NCBI RefSeq assembly: GCF_001586255.1
Contig: NZ_CP014544.1
Span: forward strand, 599,001 to 663,000
Source: Zhongshania aliphaticivorans
GTDB taxonomy: Bacteria > Pseudomonadota > Gammaproteobacteria > Pseudomonadales > Spongiibacteraceae
DNA length: 64,000 bases
Direction of reading: 5' to 3'
Both the position numbers and the translations under genes were made by a program. Positions 17,601 to 25,691 of the stretch are shown here, in pieces (the first letter of the stretch is position 1; each line of letters starts with the position of its first letter). Under the pieces are notes generated by a model. The model saw only the letters and a list, made by a program, of their open reading frames with translations. It did no database searches and was not told the DNA's origin.

Positions 17601-20033
17601 GATCTTAAAGCGCCCGTTCAGCGCCATGAGGTGAACTATAAGCTTGCTAGTCTGCTCCAGAAAGGGATTGGGCATAGTGGCAAAGAAAAGATATTGGAGG
17701 ATTCTCCGCACGATGCGCTGAAATCACTCCCCATTGGCAGCTTCATTGGAGCTGACGTCCATGTTCGTGATCTGAAGGCATTGACGGGAAGTCTCTGCGC
17801 CACTATTGGTCAATATAACTTAATTGCAATGCCCAGCGCAGTTGCTGGTGCGCTCAGTGAGCGTCATCCGCCGACCTCAGCCCCAATACAAGACATATTG
17901 CGTATTGTCGAGGGCCGATATGTAAAGCTCCCCAAAACGAAAAGCGAGCAAGATGAGGTGTTCGCGGCAGAGATCCCAGAAATTGAGGGAAATGCCGCCG
18001 ACCTAGATAAAGTGCAACTCCAGAATAACGCGAATGCCTACTTGCAAGAAATTTTCAATGAGCTCAAAAAATATGAGCCGAATCTAAGGTCAGCAAAAGC
18101 GACAGTTATCGCTATCACTGCTATATCAAAAACCCGCCGAAATGACGTGTCTAATGCTGTTCTTCTATTGGGCTATTGGATCAGCGAAAAAATACGATCG
18201 GGAAAAGGGCGAGGTAAGAACTTTTCGCCCTACGCGATTAATACCATCACAACCTACTTCAGTACTTTGCGCGGGCAATTTGCAGGTGTTTTGTATGACA
18301 CTGACCTGACGGCGCTGGAGAGTGAAGAGCTAACGGATTGTTATGAAGAGTTGCTTGAAGATGCGAAAGAAAATAAGAAAGATTTAAAATATTTTGGCGA
18401 TCTACTTCAAGTCTTTCATGGTTGGGCTGCTCAATATGGCCTAGAGGAGCCTGACTGGTCAGAACTCGATCTGGGGAATTCTTCGCGCCACGTTAGGGCT
18501 GGCCTAGTTTCAGAGACGGACTACTTGGCCGTCTTGCGACACCTTCAAGAGAGTAGTAATTGGCAACAAACTGATCACTTGTTCCTTGGCTTTGTTCTAC
18601 TCTTAAGTTTTCGTTTTGGCCTTCGAAGTAAGGAAGCCCGGTTCCTGCGAAGAAAAAATTGGTGTGAGTCCGGCGGTCAAATATGGGTGCTTGTCGAGAA
18701 CAATAGAAAGCGACGCCTAAAAAGCCATATGAGTCGTCGCGCGGTACCACTCCTATTTCAATTGGATGATGTTGAAATAAAATTAATTGAGATGATGCTT
18801 GCTCATTACGACGCCACAGCTGGTGAGGGGAAAAACGAGTATCTACTTAGTGAAACTATTGATGGCAGGCCGCAAATAACAAGTAAGCACAGTAATATTC
18901 CGAAGGCGTTGATCAAGCTGCTGCGCCAAGTCACTGGAACCTCTCATTTAGTCCTCCATCATTGCCGGCATGCGTTTTACAATACGTTATTTGCGGTGCT
19001 TTGCCCTGCCGAGTCTTTGTTGCATTCTCGATTAAGTAAGAACCTCAATGCACCGCAAATCCGAGAGAATATATTAGGGCCTCAAAGTAAGCTCTCCCGG
19101 CGAGTAGGCATGGCGGTATCGCGTCTAATGGGGCATTCAGGGCCAAGTAGTGGACTTAAGAACTATAACCACTTAATGACGGAGTGGTGCGATGCGTTGA
19201 CACCGGTGGTAAGTGAGCGTTGCTTAGAGGTTAGTGGCGCCCTTAATACGGGTGACCTAGAAGAGTCTAGGCCGATGATCGCCATGGTTGATCAATCCCC
19301 ATTGGCTTATCCGGTGCCCTCGTTGGAGCGAGTGCTTAAGACGCTGAGATTAGTTTCGCAAGGACGGAGTTATGCAAAAGCAGGTGAACTAGCTGGGTTG
19401 GAGCCAGCGCTCCTCGCCAATTTAGAAGACGTTATTAGTAAAACAACTAATAAAATGAGATTTAAGCGCCGCCTGGGTGATTGGAGCGCGGGTAATGATC
19501 ATGATGAAAAGGATTGGTTTATCGGTAGGGAAATGCCTAATGCTCTTTTGCACTATATTCAAGAATCTGCCTGGAACAGGCTAATCAATTTTTCTAAGGG
19601 CCGCAATTTCGTTATCGATAATGAGCAGTTTCCGCAATATGAAACAGAAAGAATACATGAGTTTATTGGTGAGCGTCGCCATTTACTCTTCGTGACAAGC
19701 GAAAGTTGCGCTTTCGTGAAGTATGTCCTCAATCAGCTTCAGCTATCAAGTGAGGCGTGTATTGGTGTGGCTAAAGGGAATGATCCTGATATTAAGGATA
19801 TTTTGCGTGTTCACGGGTTTCTTATTGATAGGGAATTCGAGCCAGCAGGCGCTGTAGGGGCAATTCGAATTGACCCTTTTCCAGATCCTTACCGTGGCGG
19901 AGTGAATCTTAAAAAGTATGGGGCGGTGGTTGTAGGTAGACGGAAAGAAGGCTTCATACGCAACAGTCATGAGCTTGTAGTCGCTTTTTTAGCGATCGCT
20001 GTACTATTAACTTACCAGGGGAGTGATTACTAA
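14601..20033 (+). CDS. Giant protein with two tyrosine recombinase catalytic domains
   Basis: 1810 residues in one uninterrupted frame. The ATG at 14601 has GAGG nine bases upstream; a TTG at 14586 is possible. The first catalytic domain shows R616 in TGCRHTQDPF, an NQLRH box (N732, R735, H736), H758 in GHSE and the tyrosine Y766. The usual first histidine of the HxxR box is asparagine. The second has R1342 in FGLRSKEA, H1453-x-x-R1456 in HHCRHAF, H1512 in MGHSG and Y1522, a complete set. A SAM-like core-binding segment precedes it (about 830-900). The N-terminal 550 and C-terminal 250 residues are unfamiliar. The gene end overlaps the convergent neighbour by four bases. I know of paired recombinases as separate genes (Tn554 type), not this single-chain form. 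Confidence 0.85.
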   Translation: MGASGTANAMDETTFGLGESFSAIEEWARAENFQPELLLTYHLLGLDHHTVAIANLATEIVKEESQQVIAEWAGSQIAQRLSEFSHAFIASDIYATHTEITISGSNAKIAQVLGDKKERSFLLFLLLTSSPNFTHCRYPQEAVINHQRLKIWLILQAAERLVGKGQARDTLVSTVARFLSKPRDDGGWTAICALLDHLHQSTRGFRVTYQQFSDAVAIAATPGNLESEARRRASGFFNALGKLADGEYDPIRSHQASRIAGLNQIASLASSKEAEIEIPPPLFNVDGQGFTSLDVDDTEHEGSSTDSEPAFVLDVDPTDTAAEHAISVKTFHLLSQEEANYLPWSLTGVLPPERAALERWIEAGLESESAERSLGAAIVGLSAMCSRSFYFTLAFQVTESVGFEWSLNEDLTAVHRLAPRRRSSWEPNAKQVNLVRPFQKVLTIEIAPGISRVLRAVREKAEGSPKTLHALWKSVSDEKMETWFHRERSDEISRVLTAMPGKWAAQAAYDRSGDHNLTRLLMAEPNSGLPASCAYGYWSAGDVKKAIARPVLSSGPLADQINVMGSRLVMGAAYLDSWIDQIKSKLLEAPGLDFVAGHNRIATFCVVALYAATGCRHTQDPFESLSYFDLEGRYVYIDDKSDGVLHNGRLTPLPEGVCRLVAQYIDYLKWLAEQLSTIAPALSKELVCLIEGKPASMPLFFLLDAELNWHSLSVKNNQLPGLPFVEWELRVNQLRHRYEQVLPRAGVHPEVVDAWTGHSERGASTYSDSSPRCWIDDVSEYSEAINNVYNELDLPTAFPLPVLPSLGVKSQFNPLRTQKFGIRFRKEERAKNRKKAISEAHRDINLFLRNRKIADLDKTDIERLAKKMLFNDRSVPAPYAAIRLAILNRKIRKEGDPNKRVITKTIAEMQPEKSYISEGVIPALKTVPELDTWASEVLSASSQNRMSKIGAASLGAVVLSIVKRISYRQLVQDVASGRHYRVVQHGDRYFVEYNETLELDDLKAPVQRHEVNYKLASLLQKGIGHSGKEKILEDSPHDALKSLPIGSFIGADVHVRDLKALTGSLCATIGQYNLIAMPSAVAGALSERHPPTSAPIQDILRIVEGRYVKLPKTKSEQDEVFAAEIPEIEGNAADLDKVQLQNNANAYLQEIFNELKKYEPNLRSAKATVIAITAISKTRRNDVSNAVLLLGYWISEKIRSGKGRGKNFSPYAINTITTYFSTLRGQFAGVLYDTDLTALESEELTDCYEELLEDAKENKKDLKYFGDLLQVFHGWAAQYGLEEPDWSELDLGNSSRHVRAGLVSETDYLAVLRHLQESSNWQQTDHLFLGFVLLLSFRFGLRSKEARFLRRKNWCESGGQIWVLVENNRKRRLKSHMSRRAVPLLFQLDDVEIKLIEMMLAHYDATAGEGKNEYLLSETIDGRPQITSKHSNIPKALIKLLRQVTGTSHLVLHHCRHAFYNTLFAVLCPAESLLHSRLSKNLNAPQIRENILGPQSKLSRRVGMAVSRLMGHSGPSSGLKNYNHLMTEWCDALTPVVSERCLEVSGALNTGDLEESRPMIAMVDQSPLAYPVPSLERVLKTLRLVSQGRSYAKAGELAGLEPALLANLEDVISKTTNKMRFKRRLGDWSAGNDHDEKDWFIGREMPNALLHYIQESAWNRLINFSKGRNFVIDNEQFPQYETERIHEFIGERRHLLFVTSESCAFVKYVLNQLQLSSEACIGVAKGNDPDIKDILRVHGFLIDREFEPAGAVGAIRIDPFPDPYRGGVNLKKYGAVVVGRRKEGFIRNSHELVVAFLAIAVLLTYQGSDY

Positions 20034-20854
20034 ATTATCGCGTTAAATGCGAGTAATTCATTAACTACCTTTCCCCCTAATTTATTTCCTTTTTCTTTGT
20101 AAAGACAGCTGAATTTTGTGTGATCAATATAGCCTCGTGCCGCTTGGATGAATGTATCGTGTGAAATTGTGTGCAGTACAATTCTCTTTCCTTCTAAATC
20201 ACCCTCCACAATCGTACCTTTTATTTCTTTGTTATTATCATCAAAACCATGAATTTCGATTACGGCTTGAATTTGTGTCATGTCGATTTGATGCAGAGTG
20301 GCCTTCTTAATGCGCCCAGTGAAATAGATTGTACTCGATTCGGAAAGTCCGAGGTGGCATTCAAATGGCTTTGATATTTTAGAACCTGAATGTTTTTCAA
20401 TAAACTCGCTAATACAAATATCAAAAAATTCAACCTCTTCTTTGCTGAATAGTTTTAATTCAAGTTGATGGTCCCAAATGCCAGTTTCAGAAAGAGTTCT
20501 TTGCGTTAAGTAAGATAGGGCATTGACAAGGAAGTCAAAAATATCGTCAATAGTATGTTCTGGTCCAAATGCAATTATTTCAGAGTAGAATTGTCCGAAT
20601 TTGCGCTTGTATAGATCAAGTTGATCCTCGATTTTAAGAGATATTGCTGAATTTCCATGAAACGTGCACAAATATTTTGTAAGCGAAGAATAAAGGTAGT
20701 GAACGAGTTTGTGCTCATCGGTGTTAATAACCAAGTTTTTCTTTATTGTAAAAACTGAATCTATATTTTTTGTAATAAAATCGACATGTGGGGATGTTGA
20801 TAATATCGTTCTAGATGATGTGCTGTGTTTTTCGGGGTCAGAGATATCTGGCAT
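20030..20854 (-). CDS. Hypothetical protein
   Basis: 274 residues, not recognised. It begins at an ATG after a weak GGTGA element. The first half is helical; the second half (about 165-250) alternates short beta strands (SSTIYFTGRIKKATLHQI, QAVIEIHGFDD, GTIVEGDLEGKRIVLHTI), compatible with a small beta-barrel. No membrane segment or signal peptide. It is AT-richer than the recombinase gene it meets tail to tail, which suggests a separate origin. Two further AT-rich unknown genes lie behind it on the same strand. Confidence 0.65.
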   Translation of the reverse strand: MPDISDPEKHSTSSRTILSTSPHVDFITKNIDSVFTIKKNLVINTDEHKLVHYLYSSLTKYLCTFHGNSAISLKIEDQLDLYKRKFGQFYSEIIAFGPEHTIDDIFDFLVNALSYLTQRTLSETGIWDHQLELKLFSKEEVEFFDICISEFIEKHSGSKISKPFECHLGLSESSTIYFTGRIKKATLHQIDMTQIQAVIEIHGFDDNNKEIKGTIVEGDLEGKRIVLHTISHDTFIQAARGYIDHTKFSCLYKEKGNKLGGKVVNELLAFNAII

Positions 20855-21012
20855 TATTTTTCACCGGTAAAAGTTATCTGCTAGGCGGGGCTGAAAAGAG
20901 GGTGAGATCCGTCACAACGTATCCATAATATCTAATCCAGAATAGGTAACTATTTGCTCCATATTTATTTCACCAGCCCCGAAAGTAGAAATGCTAAAAA
21001 AATAAAATTTAC

Positions 21013-21864
21013 TTATGGTTTGGTATTTCCTCGCCGTATTTGAAGCCTGCTCCTACGTAAATCATATGTCTTATCATTTATGCTCGCATTGACTAGTATT
21101 TGAAGATGTGTTTCGTGGTGTATTTTTGATCCGATATTGTCGAAAGCGATTCGGAGAGCATTGGTGTTATCGGAGTTGATGAGGTGATTAATTTTCTCAT
21201 TAAAAATGGTGCCTGCGAATTTTAGTTGTTGGGCAAGACCATCAGTATTTAGAACTGTAAGTTCATCTGGAGCTCTATCATCGATTTCGCCAAATCTGAG
21301 TCTTTTGTCGGAAATTAAGTCAAGTATATAGGTAGCGGGTAGCGGGCTGTCGTCGCTGAGAATAGTCTGTCCTCGGAAAATTGCTTCATCTTCATTTTTC
21401 GCAAAGCATGAGCCGAAAGCTGTGAAATCTATTGTGCTTTCATATTTGTCTGGGGATAAAAACGACGACAAATCAATGAACGATAGTTGCTGATTTGAAT
21501 TAGGTAGTTTAAGCGCGGTAACTTCGCCATCTGGGATTATTCGCTTTAAGAGATAGGGACTAAGTGCCTCATCTAAAATATAGTATTTTTCAAAAACTGC
21601 GAGACAATCGTCATTCAGTCCCCAAGACTCTTCGAGCAGCGGAAAATGGATCAAGAGGAAGTGCATTAAGCACGGGAGAGGCGCGTCACGCAATGAGTGC
21701 ATTAGGTGCGCTGCGTTGTCGAAAGTAAGGGCTTTGGCTACAAAATCAAGAAGCTCGTGTTGCTTGAGGTTTTTGCTTTCAAACGCTAATTTCCGGCAAA
21801 AAGGTTTAAGTATTTTTTTGTATTGATGATGCGAAACCCAGAGGGGACGGGTGGTACTGGTCAT
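21013..21864 (-). CDS. Hypothetical protein
   Basis: About 283 residues from the ATG at 21864, which has GGAG nine bases upstream; a TTG at 21885 is an alternative. Soluble, no motif recognised. The N-terminal 90 residues are helical with many basic residues (QYKKILKPFCRKLAF; LTFDNAAHLMHSLRD), the rest mixed. It lies in the AT-rich cargo between the double recombinase and the NAD-related module and could form a loose operon with its neighbours. Confidence 0.62.
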   Translation of the reverse strand: MTSTTRPLWVSHHQYKKILKPFCRKLAFESKNLKQHELLDFVAKALTFDNAAHLMHSLRDAPLPCLMHFLLIHFPLLEESWGLNDDCLAVFEKYYILDEALSPYLLKRIIPDGEVTALKLPNSNQQLSFIDLSSFLSPDKYESTIDFTAFGSCFAKNEDEAIFRGQTILSDDSPLPATYILDLISDKRLRFGEIDDRAPDELTVLNTDGLAQQLKFAGTIFNEKINHLINSDNTNALRIAFDNIGSKIHHETHLQILVNASINDKTYDLRRSRLQIRRGNTKP

Positions 21865-21875
21865 GTCAAGATACT

Positions 21876-22000
21876 CCAAATGCAAAACTTCCCCGCTCAG
21901 TTTTGACCGAATTATCTTGATGAATGATTTTTTGCGCTGCGCCGACGGCTTGCCTCAATGCGGGGATGAGGCTGGGGTGCAGCTGCCCCCAAATGCAAAA
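21876..22000. repeat. 12-bp direct repeat CCAAATGCAAAA, two copies
   Basis: Exact copies lie at 21876-21887 and 21989-22000, 113 bases apart, around the upstream region of the 283-residue gene. Between them is a GCCTCA/TGAGGC hairpin (21952-21972). They may be regulator sites or a small duplication. Confidence 0.4.
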
Positions 22001-22030
22001 TTAGTATGATTTTTACTTAATTGCAAGGGG

Positions 22031-22681
22031 TTATTTGAATATTTTAAGAACAAATTTGCTTTTATGTACAGCTTCCCCAAGATTCTTTGTGTACCAATTG
22101 TCCAAATCTGGATGGTCTATACCAACCATTATCCAATATTCAAGTGCTGCCTTGCTTTCGACTAAAACCTTTATTGCTGAGGAAATTAATTTTGATTCAC
22201 TGCTGCTTGCGCCGATATTTTGCGCAGATTTTGCGTGCCATTCCCAAATTCTGAGGCCGGTTTCATTCTGGAATTCAAAGTAATACCAAAGGGAAATTCC
22301 AGAATAGGAGTAGTTAAAGGAGGCGTCAAATCTAGTATAAGCTGGGTTCATCAAATTGATGTACGCACTGCATGCGTCGATATTCTTGGGATCTTCGACC
22401 AGCCCATCAACGAGATGGATTGCTATTAATGAAGTCTGTATCCAGTCTCCAGTCTTATCTATTTTTGAAAGGAATTCATAACAACGGTGGAGTTTTCTGA
22501 CGAATTCCCGAGGAGTCCGTGGCAGATTGAGTGCCTCTGGCGAAGCTACAAATTGATTATACTGATCATACTTCGTGGTTAACTTTGTTATTAGCTCTAA
22601 TATTTGACAGCTGGTTAGGTCTGAATCACGAAGCAGTAGGCTATTCTTTTTGAGTAGTTTTAGGTGTTCTATATGTTCCAT
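22031..22681 (-). CDS. Hypothetical protein
   Basis: About 216 residues from the ATG at 22681; a TTG at 22696 is also possible and the ribosome binding site is not clear. The sequence is helical and rich in Trp and Tyr (YSGISLWYYFEFQNETGLRIWEWHAKSAQNI). I do not recognise it. It is the first of three minus-strand unknown genes and, like them, AT-rich against its surroundings. Confidence 0.6.
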   Translation of the reverse strand: MEHIEHLKLLKKNSLLLRDSDLTSCQILELITKLTTKYDQYNQFVASPEALNLPRTPREFVRKLHRCYEFLSKIDKTGDWIQTSLIAIHLVDGLVEDPKNIDACSAYINLMNPAYTRFDASFNYSYSGISLWYYFEFQNETGLRIWEWHAKSAQNIGASSSESKLISSAIKVLVESKAALEYWIMVGIDHPDLDNWYTKNLGEAVHKSKFVLKIFK

Positions 22682-23408
22682 TTTCTTTAAATCCAAGTTT
22701 CTCAGAGGCCGCCAATTTTCTTCTCCGAAGAAATTTGGATATCGATAAACCGAAAATGAAGATGCTTTACGCTGACGGCTAGCGCTGGTTTCTAAGCCAA
22801 TAGCAACAATACCGAGCGTCTACATAAAACTCAAGTCTTTTGGTTTGCTAGGTTGCAGTTTTTGTAGTTACATGTGGTGGCCTTTGAAAGGATACTTTTA
22901 TACTTCAATCAAAGGATGCAATATGCTTTTTAAATGTTTTAAAGCTGCCTGAACCAAATGTGCCGCCGAGATTTATTGGGTATTCATTAGAAGCTTGGTT
23001 GGTCACCGCTGATTGCCCAGTATGTTTTGGAAGGGCGCGTATTCAAGATTCCGTGTCATTAACTCGTAAATCGGTATTTGACAGCGAAATCATTGGCATT
23101 TGCAGTAATAACCCCAAAATGCACAAGTATACTTTCGATAAGGACACCATGTGTGGCAGTGCTATTAAAAAGGTGTAGTGCTGAATCACATAATTAGGAG
23201 CCTTTGATTCCCACTTAAAATTCGATAACTTAATTAATTTTTCCTATCAGGCTTTGATAGTGCCGTTTAAGTCTCCAACGAAATTGTTTTCGTGATAAGT
23301 GTCAATCCTGCAATAGTTATCAGATTGCTTAAGTTACCTACTTTAATAGATCGTTGTAGCTTATCGTCTTCTTGGAGGCCGAAATCGTCAAGTTTTTTAG
23401 TTCGGAAC
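22682..23408. other. Gene-poor AT-rich stretch
   Basis: About 700 bases without a convincing gene. A 72-codon open frame at 22960-23178 (plus) has only a GTG start and no ribosome binding site, so I leave it uncalled. The stretch holds the promoter side of the minus-strand unknown gene on its left and the 3' side of the phosphoesterase on its right. Confidence 0.5.
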
Positions 23409-24158
23409 TCATATTTCAACAATAAAGCTTTCATCAAAACCAGGGTTCAACCAGTCTGGGCTATATCCACGCGGGTTGCAGACAACGTGTGTATCCCCAA
23501 TTTTGTAATTACAGCTGTTGTGCACATGCCCATGTACCCATACATCTATGCTATGGCTTTCAATCATTGCATCTAGATGGGAGGCGTAGGCGGCGCTGGT
23601 GAGTTCCTCTGAAAGATTTGGTGCAATTGATCTTGCGGAGGGTGCATGATGGGTGACCACAACGTTTTGCTTTGTCGCGCTGGTTGAGAGCTTGTCTTTT
23701 AGCCAATCCAATGAACGGTTATGAATGGCCGTCATACTTATGGGGTTGAGCTTGGAGTACCCTGGCTCAACACGGATCTTCTTGAAATCGGACATTTCCT
23801 GCTGGCAGAAATACCCCGCCAGACGCGGGTCGCCAAATAATTTTAGATCAGTCCAAAGGGTACAGCCAAAGAATGAGATGCCATCGATTTCGACATGGTC
23901 GTTCTCCAGCAGGTGGACATTTGTTCCCTCGACTAACTGCTTTCCCTTTGTCACGAGACCGGGGTATTTCTCGCCGTAGTATTCATGATTACCCATCACT
24001 GCGATGACTGGCTTGTCGGGGAATGTTTTCATCGCCCATTCGAGACCGCGGGTTTTCAGGTTGATATCACCCGCAAGAATGACCACATCCGCGTCTGTAT
24101 CAGGGATCGATAGCGGTGCAAATTCTAGGTGGAGATCGCTCAACACTAATAACTTCAT
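23409..24158 (-). CDS. Calcineurin-like metallophosphoesterase
   Basis: 249 residues with the full set of metal-binding motifs: SDLHLEF (D-x-H) at the N-terminus, AGDIN, GNHEYY, THHAPS and GHVHNSCNY. These bind a two-metal centre for hydrolysis of phosphoesters or phosphoanhydrides. The short compact form is typical of small cytosolic phosphatases acting on nucleotides or small molecules; the substrate cannot be read from sequence. No signal peptide. It lies downstream of the nucleotidase and Nudix-regulator genes on the same strand, separated by about 130 bases, which suggests nucleotide or NAD turnover. Confidence 0.9.
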   Translation of the reverse strand: MKLLVLSDLHLEFAPLSIPDTDADVVILAGDINLKTRGLEWAMKTFPDKPVIAVMGNHEYYGEKYPGLVTKGKQLVEGTNVHLLENDHVEIDGISFFGCTLWTDLKLFGDPRLAGYFCQQEMSDFKKIRVEPGYSKLNPISMTAIHNRSLDWLKDKLSTSATKQNVVVTHHAPSARSIAPNLSEELTSAAYASHLDAMIESHSIDVWVHGHVHNSCNYKIGDTHVVCNPRGYSPDWLNPGFDESFIVEI

Positions 24159-24288
24159 GTCCGTACCCCTGATACTGATTTCATTACGTCTAAGCCGTCC
24201 GATTACTCAAGTACTTATATTAAGGACGACAATCTGGTGAGCCAGGAAATTGCGCAGCGTACAGCTTGTTTCTACGATAAACTGATTT

Positions 24289-24759
24289 TCAGGCTTTCGT
24301 TAATATTTGCTCAAAGTGATCTCTAACCTTAGCCCAGTTTGGAAAGTACTCTGAGCCAAAGTGAATCAGCTCCCCCTCGAATGAATCCTGGCCTTTGCCG
24401 GTGATGTTGTTGTCTATGAGGTAATCACCGCGGCTCAGTCCTTTGTGTGGGCTGATAATAAGGTTGTCTACCGCATCCATGCCAAGGTGCTGCTCTACCC
24501 ATAGGCGTTTTTCGGCGTAGCAGTGGGGGTTTTTTACTGACGGTGCGGTAAGAATGAATACCGCTGTTTTGGGATGGTTGTGGAGCCACAAGTAGGTTTC
24601 GATAGCGCCTTCCACTGGCTCAAGGCTGAGATACATGCCCGGCTGGCTCTGAGGGAATTTCAGTTCTGGGTATTTGGCCTGCCACTGCGTAAAGCCCGCA
24701 TCGTAGTCGCATAGGACGTGGTCCATATCGACGTAGATAATTGTTTTATCGTCAAACAT
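24289..24759 (-). CDS. 5'(3')-deoxyribonucleotidase-like HAD phosphatase
   Basis: 156 residues with HAD-superfamily motif I DMDHVLCDYD, motif II threonine in FILTAPS, and a C-terminal acidic motif LIDNN. The pattern is that of the NT5C type, which dephosphorylates (deoxy)nucleoside monophosphates. Start ATG at 24759 behind AAGGAGA. It is 51 bases downstream of the NrtR-like gene on the same strand and probably cotranscribed with it, which points to nucleotide recycling linked to NAD metabolism. Confidence 0.87.
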   Translation of the reverse strand: MFDDKTIIYVDMDHVLCDYDAGFTQWQAKYPELKFPQSQPGMYLSLEPVEGAIETYLWLHNHPKTAVFILTAPSVKNPHCYAEKRLWVEQHLGMDAVDNLIISPHKGLSRGDYLIDNNITGKGQDSFEGELIHFGSEYFPNWAKVRDHFEQILTKA

Positions 24760-24810
24760 TGAACTTCTCCTTGCCGTGTGCGCTGTCTGGGCCGTGCGTC
24801 ACTCCGTTGT

Positions 24811-25515
24811 TTACCCTTCGAGATTGCGGATGAAGCGGTATTGTTTGCTTTCGGCCTTAGCTCGGTAGAGCTTGGCTGGGCGTCCCCGTGATTCCGTTGC
24901 CTTGCCAGTGTCTTCGAGCAGTTCTGCGCTTTCTAGACGGCGCCGGAACGACTTTTTGTTCAGCTGCGTGCCAATGATAACTTCGTGTAGCGACTGGAGT
25001 TCTGTCAGCGTAAATTCATCGGGTAGGGCAAAGGCTGGCACCATCGAATACAACGCTTTTTGGCGAAGCCGTTCGTGGGCGGCAGCAATAACATCACGGT
25101 GATCGAAGGCTAGGTCTTTCTTTAAGGTTTGGACGGGCTGCCATTTCACATCTGCAACTGACGCGACGGATGACTCACAGGCTGAATGGGCCACTAAGGC
25201 AAAGAAGGCGATCGTCACGCTCCAGCCGCGCGGATCTCGGTCTGGACCGCCCCAAGACAAGAGTTGCTCAATATACGGTGGCTCGACACCAGTCTTCTCG
25301 CGCAATTTGCGGATTGCGCAGGCTTCAATTGATTCATCTTGTTTTAGGTCGATGAATCCACCGGGCAGCGCCCACTTGCCCTCAAAGGGCTCCTTACCCC
25401 GCTGGACCAGCAGTACTTTTAGCTGATCTTCATGCACGGTAAATAGCACGCCATCGACGGTCGTTAGCGGCACGTCATAGTCATGAATATTGTAATTACG
25501 CGGCTTGGCTGCCAT
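24811..25515 (-). CDS. NrtR-like regulator: degenerate Nudix domain plus winged helix
   Basis: 234 residues. The N-terminal Nudix fold (about 10-150) has a Nudix box in which key acidic residues are altered: the usual REL.EETG reads RKLREKTG, so hydrolysis is probably lost. The C-terminal 80 residues form a winged helix (TELQSLHEVIIGTQLNKKSF, then RGRPAKLYRAK), the DNA-binding part. NrtR proteins sense NAD-derived ADP-ribose and repress NAD salvage or biosynthesis genes. The divergent promoter region carries palindromic AGTGTCTT elements, likely its own operators. It could therefore control both the minus-strand nucleotidase operon and the plus-strand SPFH/NAD-kinase-like pair. Confidence 0.88.
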   Translation of the reverse strand: MAAKPRNYNIHDYDVPLTTVDGVLFTVHEDQLKVLLVQRGKEPFEGKWALPGGFIDLKQDESIEACAIRKLREKTGVEPPYIEQLLSWGGPDRDPRGWSVTIAFFALVAHSACESSVASVADVKWQPVQTLKKDLAFDHRDVIAAAHERLRQKALYSMVPAFALPDEFTLTELQSLHEVIIGTQLNKKSFRRRLESAELLEDTGKATESRGRPAKLYRAKAESKQYRFIRNLEG

Positions 25516-25600
25516 GCAGAACCTCTACAAAACCCAGTTTCATATAAATTTTTATCGCTATCGCATCAATAGCTTACCGTAATATTACACCAGTTATGGT

Positions 25601-25672
25601 CTAAAAGACACTAACAGTGCTTGACCAATTTGTGTCTTTAAGACATTATCTAAATCACTTAGTGTCTTAAAG
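25601..25672. promoter_or_regulatory. Three operator-like elements built on TGTCTT between nrtR-like gene and SPFH gene
   Basis: 25633-25645 is TGTCTT, one base, AAGACA. On its left 25601-25614 (minus) reads TTAGTGTCTTTTAG and on its right 25659-25672 (plus) reads TTAGTGTCTTAAAG, 12 of 14 bases alike and in opposite orientation. The cluster lies within 100 bases of both starts in a divergent promoter, as expected for NrtR autoregulation. Confidence 0.7.
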
Positions 25673-25691
25673 CCATTAAAGGAGAGCCGCC

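Noticed and set aside
22960-23178. 72-codon plus-strand open frame
   Set aside because: GTG start without ribosome binding site, no recognisable pattern, AT-rich non-coding surroundings.
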